This document shows positions 18,819 through 27,152 of a stretch of DNA of 64,000 bases, one piece after another. Numbering within the stretch: the first letter of the stretch is position 1; every line of letters begins with the position of its first letter. The translations under genes and the position numbers were made by a program. Origin of the DNA: Phocaeicola salanitronis DSM 18170. Its GTDB lineage: Bacteria; Bacteroidota; Bacteroidia; Bacteroidales; Bacteroidaceae. The stretch spans positions 248,001-312,000 of the forward strand of contig NC_015164.1 of NCBI RefSeq assembly GCF_000190575.1. The letters are read 5' to 3'. The notes beneath the pieces are model-generated. The model was not told the origin of the DNA. It saw only the letters and a list, made by a program, of their open reading frames with translations, and did not search any database.

Positions 18819-21134
18819 ATGATTATGAGATTCTTTTTCTTAGCATTGTTTGTTGCTACATCATTGACAGCCAACTCACAAACGATATCAGGAAAGTTGG
18901 TTGAAGAAAATGGTAAACCGTTGCCCTACGCCAATGTGGTACTGCTCTCACTACCGGATTTGGCGTTTGTAAGTGGAACCATCAGCGAGGAAGACGGGGC
19001 TTTCACACTGGAAGCCACATCGGAGAACCAGATAGTGAAAATATCTTCCATAGGGTATAAAACGGTGTACAGACCAGTATCTCCTGCCAATATCGGTATC
19101 GTGCAACTCGAATCGGATGCACAATTGTTGAATGAAGTTGTTGTTAAAGGTAATTTACCTGTGACACGCATGAAGGGTGATGCTATGGTGACAAATGTGG
19201 AGAATAGCGTGTTGAGTAAGGCTGGCTCTGCCAATGATGTGCTGGCCAAAATACCGAGTATTACCAAAAAGCAGGATGCTTTTGAGGTTTTCGGGAAAGG
19301 AACACCTCTTATATATATAAACGGTAGAAAGCTGCATGATCTGTCTGAACTTGAACAGCTAAACTCCAATGATATCAAGAATGTTGAAGTTATCCGTAAT
19401 CCCGGATCGAGATATGATGCGACAGTAAAGGCAGTGGTTCGCATCCGGACAGTGAAACGTCAGGGGGACGGTTTCGGGTTCAACTTGCGCTCCAGCTATT
19501 ATCAGTCGAAGAATACGGATTTGATAGAACAGGCAAACTTCAATTACCGGCATGATAATTTGGATATTTTCGGTTCTATATATTACAACCAAATGGAAAG
19601 CTGGCAGGATTTCAGTCTGAAACTGGAAGAAAGAGGTACAAAGGTGTGGAATCATGATATGAAGAGCAATGGTGAGTTTTATTCAAAGATGCTAAACGGC
19701 AATATCGGATTCAATTATCAGTTGAATGACAATCATGCTTTTGGTATGAAATATAAGGCAGGAAGGACTCTGAATGAAGAAAATCCGCTTTCTAAAGAAA
19801 CCGATATAAATGTTGACAATGTATTCTATGACAACATAAAGGTAAACAGTTACGATTGCTATGATTATAATCCCGACCATGAATTAAACGCATACTATAA
19901 CGGACAATTTGGAGATGTGAATCTTGACTTCAACGCCGATTATCTTCAGAATGGCAAGCGTAGCAACTCCGTATTTCAGGAAACCAGTCAGACTTCGGAA
20001 AGCCGTGATGTCCATTCTGCCAATCATGTAAAGAACCGGCTTGTGGCAGGAAAGCTGACTTTGTCACTCCCATTGGGTGGAGGTGCTTTTGCCGTGGGCA
20101 GTGAAGTAACCTATACCCATAGAAATGACGACTATATAAACGAAGAAAACTACGTGCCGTCTTCATTCAGCAAGATTGAGGAACTCAATGCTGCCGGATA
20201 TGCGGAGTATAACCGCAGTTTTCCGTGGGGCGACTGGTCGCTTGGGTTGAGGTATGAGCATGTCAAGTTTGACTATTACGAAGACGGCAGGCATATTGAC
20301 GAGCAAAGCCGTACATTCGATAACTTCTTTCCGAATATTTCATTCTCAACTCAATTAGGAAAAGTGCAGGCTCAGTTGAGCTATACGGCAAAAACTCAAA
20401 GACCGACTTACAGTGAGTTGAGTAACAATGTGTTTTATTCAGACCGTTTTACCCTCCAAAAAGGCAATCCGGCTCTTCGCCCTACCATCATACACGACCT
20501 GACACTGTCCGCCGCTTGGAGATTCCTGCAAATGTCATTGTCCTACTCTCAGACAAAGGACTGGATTCTTAATTGGGGAGAACTGGTAAATGAAGATGCT
20601 TCACTGACCATGCTAAGTCAACGCAACTGGGATAAGTCTGTTCCCATGTTTGCCACATTTTTGTCGGTCACTCCTAAAATCGGGTGCTGGTCTCCTATGC
20701 TGGGTGTTGGAATGCAGAAACAGTGGCTGGTTGTCGATTATTTCAAAGAATCGAAAAACTTGGACAATCCCATATTTACCGCTTCATTCAATAATACTTG
20801 GGAGTTGCCTTTAGATTTCATGGTGAGCCTTGATTCATACATACAGAGCCCGGGTGCGACACAGAATATTTATTTTGAGAAACCGAACGGGTATGTGAAC
20901 GTGTCGCTCAGAAAGAGTTTTCTGAATGATGCTTTGAGCGTTGAATTGAGAGGCAATGACATTTTCAATACGAATAAGATAAGCTATAGCATGTATAGCG
21001 GCGACTATTATCTGTATCAAAAAAGCGTATGGGACAGACAGGAGTTTGTGGTGACAATCCGTTACAAACTTAATGCAGCCAAGAGCAAATACAAGGGAAC
21101 GGGAGCCGGAGACAGCCAAAAGAGCCGTATGTAA
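18819..21134 (+). CDS. Outer-membrane beta-barrel protein with carboxypeptidase-like domain (1)
   Basis: A 771-residue secreted protein. The signal peptide (FFFLALFVATSLTANSQ) is followed by a carboxypeptidase-regulatory-like domain (about 20-105: TISGKLVEENGKPLPYANV), a plug-like domain (about 115-215; NDIKNVEVIRNPGSRYDAT) and a long barrel of alternating aromatic strands. It is related to TonB-dependent receptors of the OMP_b-brl_3 type, which usually have no SusD partner. Substrate unknown. The barrel ends without the classic terminal Phe, having a basic tail (about 15 residues) instead. It is the first of two tandem paralogues downstream of the TPR/HTH regulator. Confidence 0.82.
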   Translation: MIMRFFFLALFVATSLTANSQTISGKLVEENGKPLPYANVVLLSLPDLAFVSGTISEEDGAFTLEATSENQIVKISSIGYKTVYRPVSPANIGIVQLESDAQLLNEVVVKGNLPVTRMKGDAMVTNVENSVLSKAGSANDVLAKIPSITKKQDAFEVFGKGTPLIYINGRKLHDLSELEQLNSNDIKNVEVIRNPGSRYDATVKAVVRIRTVKRQGDGFGFNLRSSYYQSKNTDLIEQANFNYRHDNLDIFGSIYYNQMESWQDFSLKLEERGTKVWNHDMKSNGEFYSKMLNGNIGFNYQLNDNHAFGMKYKAGRTLNEENPLSKETDINVDNVFYDNIKVNSYDCYDYNPDHELNAYYNGQFGDVNLDFNADYLQNGKRSNSVFQETSQTSESRDVHSANHVKNRLVAGKLTLSLPLGGGAFAVGSEVTYTHRNDDYINEENYVPSSFSKIEELNAAGYAEYNRSFPWGDWSLGLRYEHVKFDYYEDGRHIDEQSRTFDNFFPNISFSTQLGKVQAQLSYTAKTQRPTYSELSNNVFYSDRFTLQKGNPALRPTIIHDLTLSAAWRFLQMSLSYSQTKDWILNWGELVNEDASLTMLSQRNWDKSVPMFATFLSVTPKIGCWSPMLGVGMQKQWLVVDYFKESKNLDNPIFTASFNNTWELPLDFMVSLDSYIQSPGATQNIYFEKPNGYVNVSLRKSFLNDALSVELRGNDIFNTNKISYSMYSGDYYLYQKSVWDRQEFVVTIRYKLNAAKSKYKGTGAGDSQKSRM

Positions 21135-21153
21135 ATTGATTAAGACTGTAAAA

Positions 21154-23481
21154 ATGAAAACTATCAGAATGTTATTAATATTGGTTTGTACACTTATTTC
21201 AGTTGGGGTATCGGCACAAACCATAAGTGGAAAATTGATTGATGAGGACAGCCAGCCGTTGCCCTACGCCAATGTGGTGTTGCTGTCATTGCCGGATTCG
21301 GTATTTGTTTCAGGAGCCACATCGGATGATAAAGGAAATTTTATCCTGAAAGATTTATCTTCCCGAAGCTACCTGTTGCAGGTTTCATACATAGGCTACC
21401 AGCCGCAGTCCATACTATTAGAAAATCTGGACAGGAAAATAAACTTAGGAGATATCCGGTTGGTGCAGGACGCCGTGGCTTTAAAAGGCGTAACGGTAAC
21501 AGGCAGTAATGTGGTGGAAAAAATAGACAGACAGATTGTCATCCCTTCATCTAGGCAGATTAAAGCGGCTACGTCCGGTTATGAGTTGCTGAGCCACATG
21601 CAGCTTCCGGGGCTGAAGGTGAACAGTATGGAAAGGAGCATTTCAACCGTAAGCGGAGGACGTGTGCAGTTAAGAATCAACGATATTGAAGCATCCACCG
21701 CACAGGTTCAGGCTCTGAGACCGGACGAGGTACTGAGGGTGGAATACATTGACAATCCGGATATGCAGTATGCCAATACGGATGTGGACGCCGTTATCAA
21801 CTATGTAGTAAGGCGCAGAGAGTCGGGCGTTGCGGGAGGATTCAATCTGACCAATGCCGTTACGACCGGTTTTGGCAATGACAATGTGTATATCAAGGTC
21901 AATCATAAGCTGTCGGAGTTCGGTTTCAACTACTATGTGAGCTATCGTGACTATAATGACCGTTTTGTGGATGAGAACCAGTCTTTCAGCCTTCCGGACG
22001 GAAACCGTAACCGTTATCTGAAAGGCATAACTACTCCTTTCAATTACGCCGACCATTACTTGGAGTTGAATTATAATCTGACCAAACCGGAAAGGTATGT
22101 ATTCAATGCCTCTTTCACGGACAATATTTTCCGTTCTCCCCATAACGATTACGGTCAGATTATTCGGGAGGAAGGCAAAAACGACATCTATAGTTTTACA
22201 AAGAAAATCAATAGTTCCAATTCTCCTTCATTGGACCTGTATGGAAAGGTGTCGCTACCCAAGAAACAGGAACTCATGCTGGATGTGGTAGGAACCTATA
22301 TCAGTTCCGACTTTGAACGGAACTACAATGAAGCACTCAGCGAAGGAGGCGCTCCATATTCTGAATACATCTACAGTACGGATGGAAAAAGATACTCATT
22401 GATTGGTGAAGGTATTTACAGGAAAAACTTCAAGAACGTGGCTTTAAGCGGCGGGTTGAAATACACGCTGGCATACACCAATAATAAGTACAAGGGTGAC
22501 GTAAAGCAGACGGATGGGATGCACAGTTCGGACTTGTACGGTTATGTGCAGGTAAATGGGAAATGGAAGAAACTAAGCTACCTGTTGGGCGTAGGCCTTT
22601 CAAGGCAAAGCTATGATGAATCCGGAAAAGGGTATTCGTTCTATATGTTCCGCCCTTCGGTTTCATTATCCTACAAACTGTTTGAAGGAGCGACTCTTAA
22701 ATACGTGTTTTCCAGCACGCCGAATGTGCCGTCGTTGTCATCACTCAGTGACATCCGCCAGCAGCTTACGGATATAGAGGTCAACCGTGGTAATCCCAAT
22801 CTGAATCCATACCGCTCATACAGCAATACGCTTCAGCTTTCATGGGGAAACAAATGGGTGGACTTGCAGCTGAAAGGAGGCTATTATTTCAGCAAGAATC
22901 CAATCATGGAAGAGGTAAGCAGGGTATCACAGCAGGACGGCAGCTATCTGTTCGAATATGGTGTGGATAACCAAGACCGTTTTTCAAGGTTGAACGGGCA
23001 GCTCTATGCCAATGTGGACATTGTTCCTGATATGCTTTCGCTCAGTCTCTATGGTGGTGTGAACAGATACGAGTCGAAAGGAAATTCCTATTTGCATACC
23101 TTCAACGCATGGTATGGTGGCGGCAATTTGTCATTCACTTATAAAAAGTTCTCGGCTTATGCGGTTGTCTCCAGCCGTTATAACACCTTGTTCGGTGAAA
23201 CGGTTAGTTACGGTGAGAAAAACTGTATGCTTCAATGTTCATACAAAATCAAGCACTTCAATGTGGGTGCCGGTATGCTTTATCCTTTTAAGTCCAAAGG
23301 ATGGAGCGGTGGCACGAAATTGCTGAGCAATGAGGTACGGAAAGAAACTTGGTCCTTCATAAAGGATAACGGGAACATGTTCCTGCTCACTCTGTCATGG
23401 GATTTCAGTGTGGGAAAGAAACACCATGCAGGAACCAAGGTCACGAACAATGTAGACCGGGAAACTGGTATTGTTATGTAA
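21154..23481 (+). CDS. Outer-membrane beta-barrel protein with carboxypeptidase-like domain (2)
   Basis: A 775-residue paralogue of the preceding gene, 19 bp downstream. The signal peptide (LLILVCTLISVGVSAQ) leads into TISGKLIDEDSQPLPYANV, nearly the same as in gene 1, and the DNA here is almost identical over the PLPYANVVLLSLPD segment. After this domain the two proteins diverge strongly, in keeping with different ligands. A plug-like domain (RPDEVLRVEYIDNPDMQYAN) precedes the barrel. The ATG at 21154 is chosen over an in-frame start inside the preceding gene because a clean signal peptide starts there. Confidence 0.82.
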   Translation: MKTIRMLLILVCTLISVGVSAQTISGKLIDEDSQPLPYANVVLLSLPDSVFVSGATSDDKGNFILKDLSSRSYLLQVSYIGYQPQSILLENLDRKINLGDIRLVQDAVALKGVTVTGSNVVEKIDRQIVIPSSRQIKAATSGYELLSHMQLPGLKVNSMERSISTVSGGRVQLRINDIEASTAQVQALRPDEVLRVEYIDNPDMQYANTDVDAVINYVVRRRESGVAGGFNLTNAVTTGFGNDNVYIKVNHKLSEFGFNYYVSYRDYNDRFVDENQSFSLPDGNRNRYLKGITTPFNYADHYLELNYNLTKPERYVFNASFTDNIFRSPHNDYGQIIREEGKNDIYSFTKKINSSNSPSLDLYGKVSLPKKQELMLDVVGTYISSDFERNYNEALSEGGAPYSEYIYSTDGKRYSLIGEGIYRKNFKNVALSGGLKYTLAYTNNKYKGDVKQTDGMHSSDLYGYVQVNGKWKKLSYLLGVGLSRQSYDESGKGYSFYMFRPSVSLSYKLFEGATLKYVFSSTPNVPSLSSLSDIRQQLTDIEVNRGNPNLNPYRSYSNTLQLSWGNKWVDLQLKGGYYFSKNPIMEEVSRVSQQDGSYLFEYGVDNQDRFSRLNGQLYANVDIVPDMLSLSLYGGVNRYESKGNSYLHTFNAWYGGGNLSFTYKKFSAYAVVSSRYNTLFGETVSYGEKNCMLQCSYKIKHFNVGAGMLYPFKSKGWSGGTKLLSNEVRKETWSFIKDNGNMFLLTLSWDFSVGKKHHAGTKVTNNVDRETGIVM

Positions 23482-23518
23482 CACAATCTTTAAACATATA
23501 TTTAAACGACAGGCTCTA

Positions 23519-23694
23519 AGAGCCTGTTTAAATTTTGCTCAGGTTAATTTTGCGAATTGTTTTCGAGGATGTTTTTCTGACTTTATGAGGAAGATAGCGG
23601 GCTATCTGACGAATAAAATCGGGAAAACAGACCGGAAACAAACGCAAAAGAACCTGATAGAATATTACTTTATTGGAAAATTTAAACAGGCTCT
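23519..23694 (+). repeat. MITE-like element, divergent copy
   Basis: 18-bp terminal inverted repeats AGAGCCTGTTTAAATTTT (23519-23536) and its complement (23677-23694) enclose a 176-bp element. Its core TGAGGAAGATAGCGGGCTAT is also in the two 194-bp elements at 37.5 and 44.4 kb. Extra half-ends (AGGCTCTAAG at 23511 and CAAAACAGGCTCTTAA at 23711) suggest nested insertions. It fills the 319-bp gap 23482-23800 together with the porin promoter. Confidence 0.75.
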
Positions 23695-23780
23695 AAGTCC
23701 GAGCACATTTCAAAACAGGCTCTTAATAAAATGTAACATGTTTGTAACATGTTTGACATAAATAGTTTACCTTTGTCCTT

Positions 23781-23788
23781 TACCTTTG
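23781..23788 (+). promoter_or_regulatory. -7 element for the porin gene
   Basis: TACCTTTG, with a second copy at 23768-23775. The nearer one is 13 bp before the start at 23801; both match TAnnTTTG. TTTG at 23752 lies 25 bp upstream of the nearer one, slightly longer than the usual spacing. Confidence 0.5.
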
Positions 23789-23800
23789 CACAAGTTAAAA

Positions 23801-24829
23801 ATGAAGAGACAAATGAAAAAATATCTCTCTGCGCTGTTGTTGGCGCTCTCTGTAGCATCTGTCGGTGCTCAAGATTTTAGTTGGAAAGATGCGGTTCCCG
23901 AGATTCACGGTACAGTGCGTGGAAAGTACGAATATCAGACTTCAACAAACGCACAACGCTTTCAGGTGCGTAATGCGCGTGTAAGCGCTACGGGCAAGGT
24001 GCTTCCTATCGTGAGTTATAAAGCTGAAATAGACCTTTGCGATGAGGGGGTTATCAAGATGCTGGATGCCTATGCAAGGGTTACTCCATTTAAAGGTTTT
24101 GATGTCACCATCGGGCAAATGCGTGTGCCTTTTACCATCGATGCGCACCGTTCTCCCCATTTGCAATATTTCGCAAACCGTTCGTTCATTGCCAAGCAGA
24201 TGGGAAGCTTGCGCGATGCGGGTGCCACGTTGAAATATTCAATGAAAGAGAGCTTCCCTTTTGCTATCGAGGCAGGATTGTTCAGCGGGTCCGGATTGAC
24301 CGAGCAGAAGGGATGGCACAAGGCGCTTTCCTATTCAGCCAAGTTGGAATTAATGCCGTTCAAGGGATACAACTTGACCTTGAGCACGCAGCGCATCCGC
24401 CCTTTCGACCGGAATATTTATATGTATGACCTCGGTACGTATTACGAATGGAACAATTGGCACTTTGAAGTGGAAGGGATGTATAAGGACTATGCGCATT
24501 CCGATTTCAAGAGCGTGTGGGCGGTAGACGCGTTCGTTAATTATGATTATTTTATCAAGAAAGAGAAGAGCCTGATAAAGAAAGTCTCATTTTTGGCGCG
24601 TTTCGACTACATGGGGAATAACAGTGATGAATTGGATGAAGATGGAATCGATTATATCATAACCGATTATGAGCGTAAACGTATTACAGGCGGCTTGACG
24701 TTTAGCTTCGGAAAACCGTTTCAGGCAGACCTCCGTTTGAATTATGAAAAATATTTCTATGATGATGATGCGTTCGCATTGGAGTCGGAACAAGATAAAT
24801 TGGTAATAGAAATGATGGTTCGCTTCTGA
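23801..24829 (+). CDS. OprO/OprP-type outer-membrane porin
   Basis: A 342-residue outer-membrane barrel: signal peptide (YLSALLLALSVASVGA), then strands of the phosphate-selective porin O/P family, including RNARVSATGKVLPIVSYKAE, FKGFDVTIGQMRVPFT and the loop IAKQMGSLRDAGA. The C terminus ends with Phe (EMMVRF), the usual barrel-assembly signal. These porins pass anions such as phosphate or polyphosphate, though specificity is not proven in Bacteroidales. The start at 23801 is chosen because an in-frame upstream codon lies in the promoter. A terminator follows. Confidence 0.85.
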   Translation: MKRQMKKYLSALLLALSVASVGAQDFSWKDAVPEIHGTVRGKYEYQTSTNAQRFQVRNARVSATGKVLPIVSYKAEIDLCDEGVIKMLDAYARVTPFKGFDVTIGQMRVPFTIDAHRSPHLQYFANRSFIAKQMGSLRDAGATLKYSMKESFPFAIEAGLFSGSGLTEQKGWHKALSYSAKLELMPFKGYNLTLSTQRIRPFDRNIYMYDLGTYYEWNNWHFEVEGMYKDYAHSDFKSVWAVDAFVNYDYFIKKEKSLIKKVSFLARFDYMGNNSDELDEDGIDYIITDYERKRITGGLTFSFGKPFQADLRLNYEKYFYDDDAFALESEQDKLVIEMMVRF

Positions 24830-24856
24830 TAATTTGCTTTTATAAACATTTATTTT

Positions 24857-24896
24857 GCCTTTCCGGTTGTATTGGTTACACCTGGGAAGGCTTTTT
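24857..24896 (+). terminator. Terminator after the porin gene
   Basis: GCCTTTCC (24857-24864) pairs with GGGAAGGC (24884-24891), with one G-U pair, followed by TTTTTG. Confidence 0.7.
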
Positions 24897-24900
24897 GTTT

Positions 24901-25024
24901 AATGAATGTCCGAAATTAGCCAACGTAGGAGCGGGGTTCGCCGCGCCCGTATGTGTCCACGTGGATGTTTTCGGGCAGGCAAACCCTGCCCCTACAAGTT
25001 ATTGGTAAAATGCGGACATTCATT
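24901..25024. repeat. Palindromic element with 12-bp ends
   Basis: The perfect 12-bp ends AATGAATGTCCG and CGGACATTCATT bound a 124-bp element. Inside, CGTAGGAGCGGGGTTCGCC faces GGGCAGGCAAACCCTGCCCC, another inverted pairing, GC-rich unlike the surroundings. It sits between the porin terminator and the reductase operon. Confidence 0.8.
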
Positions 25025-25097
25025 GTATAAAACTTGTTTATTTGTATGATTTTGTGGGTTTTTCCATAAATCCGTACTTTATTTCAAGGTTTTGATG

Positions 25098-25105
25098 TAT
25101 CTTTA
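25098..25105 (+). promoter_or_regulatory. Candidate -7 element for the reductase operon
   Basis: TATCTTTA differs from TAnnTTTG only at the last base and is 25 bp before the ATG at 25130. The -33 element is not clear. Confidence 0.35.
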
Positions 25106-25129
25106 GCCCCCGTTAAAAGTTTGGGAAAC

Positions 25130-25900
25130 ATGGAGCAGGAAACTTTTCATCTTTTCTTGTGGGTGATGTCTGGCATAGCCTTGATTGTATTTGTCGCCCT
25201 TTATTTCGTGAAAGCCGGGTATGGCATTTTTCGGACGCCTTCATGGGGATTGTCTGTCAATAATAAAGTGGGATGGGTGCTCATGGAGTCACCCGTATTT
25301 ATTGTGTTGCTCGTCTTGTGGGCATATAGCGGGATAGGGGTTGCCTTCCCTCAATTCTTGTTTTTGTTGCTTTTCTTATTGCATTATTTCCAGCGTTCGT
25401 TCGTTTTTCCGTTTTTGATGAAAGGGAAGAGCAGGATGCCGGTGGCTATTATGGCTATGGGCATTGTATTCAATGTATTGAACGGGATGATGCAGGCCGG
25501 AGGGCTTTTCTATTTTAACGAGGGCGTGCCTACGGGTATCGGGCTGGGCTATCTGCTGGAGCCGCATGCCTTGATCGGACTTGCTTTGTTCTTTATCGGG
25601 ATGGGCATTAACTTGCATTCCGATAGTGTTGTCCGGAATTTGCGCAAGCCCGGCGATACCCGTCATTATCTTCCGCAGAGAGGGATGTACCGGTATGTGA
25701 CTTCTGCCAATTATTTGGGTGAACTGATAGAATGGACGGGATTTGCTGTTCTTACGGCTTCGCCTGCCGCATGGGTATTTGTTTGGTGGACTGCGGCAAA
25801 TTTGGTTCCTCGCGCAAATGCCATTTATCATAAATATTGCGATGAGTTTGGCGCTGAGGCAGTAGGAAAACGGAAACGAATTATACCTTATATATATTGA
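25130..25900 (+). CDS. Steroid 5-alpha-reductase family protein
   Basis: A 256-residue membrane protein with about seven hydrophobic segments, matching the size and layout of human SRD5A1/2. The conserved NADPH-binding region is plain: GMYRYVTSANYLGELIEW at about residues 185-202 closely resembles the human GLFSYVSGANFLGEIIEW. NLRKPGDTRHYLPQRG and the C-terminal KRIIPYIY also match. A WVLMESPVF motif near residue 50 carries the glutamate that lines the steroid pocket in the human enzyme. It should reduce the delta-4 bond of a 3-oxo-steroid to the 5-alpha product at the inner membrane. It is first in an operon with an old-yellow-enzyme reductase (20 bp away) and an SDR. ATG 25130 is preferred to a TTG three codons earlier. 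Confidence 0.9.
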   Translation: MEQETFHLFLWVMSGIALIVFVALYFVKAGYGIFRTPSWGLSVNNKVGWVLMESPVFIVLLVLWAYSGIGVAFPQFLFLLLFLLHYFQRSFVFPFLMKGKSRMPVAIMAMGIVFNVLNGMMQAGGLFYFNEGVPTGIGLGYLLEPHALIGLALFFIGMGINLHSDSVVRNLRKPGDTRHYLPQRGMYRYVTSANYLGELIEWTGFAVLTASPAAWVFVWWTAANLVPRANAIYHKYCDEFGAEAVGKRKRIIPYIY

Positions 25901-25920
25901 TAGTAGTAAATTATTATACA

Positions 25921-27150
25921 ATGAAAGATTCGAAATTGTTTACTCCGGTCACGTTGGGACCGTTGACCTTGCGGAACCGTACCATCCGTTCGGCTGCATT
26001 CGAGAGTATGTGTCCGGGGAATAAACCTTCGCAGATGTTGCTGGATTATCATCGGTCTGTAGCTGCAGGAGGAATAGGGATGACTACGGTGGCGTATGCT
26101 GCCGTTACGCAAAGCGGTTTGTCTTTCGACCGTCAGTTGTGGATGCGTCCTGAAATCGTTCCGGGTTTACGCGAGCTGACCGATGCGGTGCATAAGGAAG
26201 GGGCTGCGGCCGGCATTCAGTTGGGGCATTGCGGAAACATGTCGCATAAAAGCATCTGCGGGTGCATGCCTGTAGGAGCCAGCAGCGGATTCAATTTGTA
26301 TTCGCCGACTTTTGTGCGCGGGCTTCGTGCGGATGAGTTGCCTGAAATGGCACGTGCTTACGGGCGTTCGGTCAATCTGGCCCGTGAAGCTGGTTTTGAT
26401 GCGGTAGAGATTCATGCGGGGCATGGCTATCTGATTAGCCAGTTCCTTTCTCCTTCTACCAACCATCGGAAAGATGAGTACGGCGGTTCGCTTCAAAACC
26501 GGATGCGTTTTATGGATATGGTGATGGAAGAAGTGATGAAAGCGGCAGGCAATGACATGGCGGTTTTGGTCAAGATGAACATGCGCGACGGATTCAAGGG
26601 AGGCATGGAATTGGACGAAACGTTGCAGGTGGCAAAACGTTTGGAGCAGTCGGGCGCGCATGCGTTGGTGTTGAGCGGAGGATTTGTAAGCAAGGCTCCG
26701 ATGTATGTGATGCGTGGCGAGATGCCTATACGGAGTATGACGCATTACATGGATTGCTGGTGGCTGAAGTATGGTGTACGCATGGTAGGCAAGTGGATGA
26801 TTCCCAGCGTGCCTTTCAAAGAGGCTTATTTCTTGGAAGATGCATTGAAGTTCCGGAAGGAAATCAAGATGCCGTTGGTATATGTAGGCGGTTTGGTATC
26901 GCGTGAGAAAATAGATGAGGTGCTTGACTGCGGTTTCGAAGCCGTACAGATGGCGCGTGCTTTGCTGAATGAGCCGGGATTTGTGAACCGTATGCGGGAG
27001 GAAGAGAATGCCCGCAGCGGTTGTAAGCACAGTAATTATTGCATTGCGCGTATGTATTCCATTGAAATGGCATGCCATCAGCATTTAAAGGAAGAATTGC
27101 CTCCGTGTCTGAAGAAGGAAATAGAGCGAATCGAGAAAAGACAGGCGTAG
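25921..27150 (+). CDS. Old-yellow-enzyme-family NADH:flavin oxidoreductase, putative 3-oxo-delta-4-steroid reductase
   Basis: A 409-residue FMN-dependent TIM-barrel reductase of the old yellow enzyme family. Visible are LFTPVTLGPLTLRNRTIRSA at the N terminus, GIQLGHCGN, the active-site HAGHGYLISQFLSP (His165 to Pro178) and NHRKDEYGGSLQNR. A Cys-containing C-terminal tail (CKHSNYC) resembles the start of an iron-sulfur region, but the FAD/NADPH half found in BaiCD- and 2,4-dienoyl-CoA-reductase-like enzymes is absent. In the context of a 5-alpha-reductase and an SDR, it most likely reduces the same 3-oxo-delta-4 bond to the 5-beta product, but the substrate is inferred from neighbours. ATG 25921 is preferred to a TTG overlapping the previous stop. 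Confidence 0.88.
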   Translation: MKDSKLFTPVTLGPLTLRNRTIRSAAFESMCPGNKPSQMLLDYHRSVAAGGIGMTTVAYAAVTQSGLSFDRQLWMRPEIVPGLRELTDAVHKEGAAAGIQLGHCGNMSHKSICGCMPVGASSGFNLYSPTFVRGLRADELPEMARAYGRSVNLAREAGFDAVEIHAGHGYLISQFLSPSTNHRKDEYGGSLQNRMRFMDMVMEEVMKAAGNDMAVLVKMNMRDGFKGGMELDETLQVAKRLEQSGAHALVLSGGFVSKAPMYVMRGEMPIRSMTHYMDCWWLKYGVRMVGKWMIPSVPFKEAYFLEDALKFRKEIKMPLVYVGGLVSREKIDEVLDCGFEAVQMARALLNEPGFVNRMREEENARSGCKHSNYCIARMYSIEMACHQHLKEELPPCLKKEIERIEKRQA

Positions 27151-27152
27151 AT

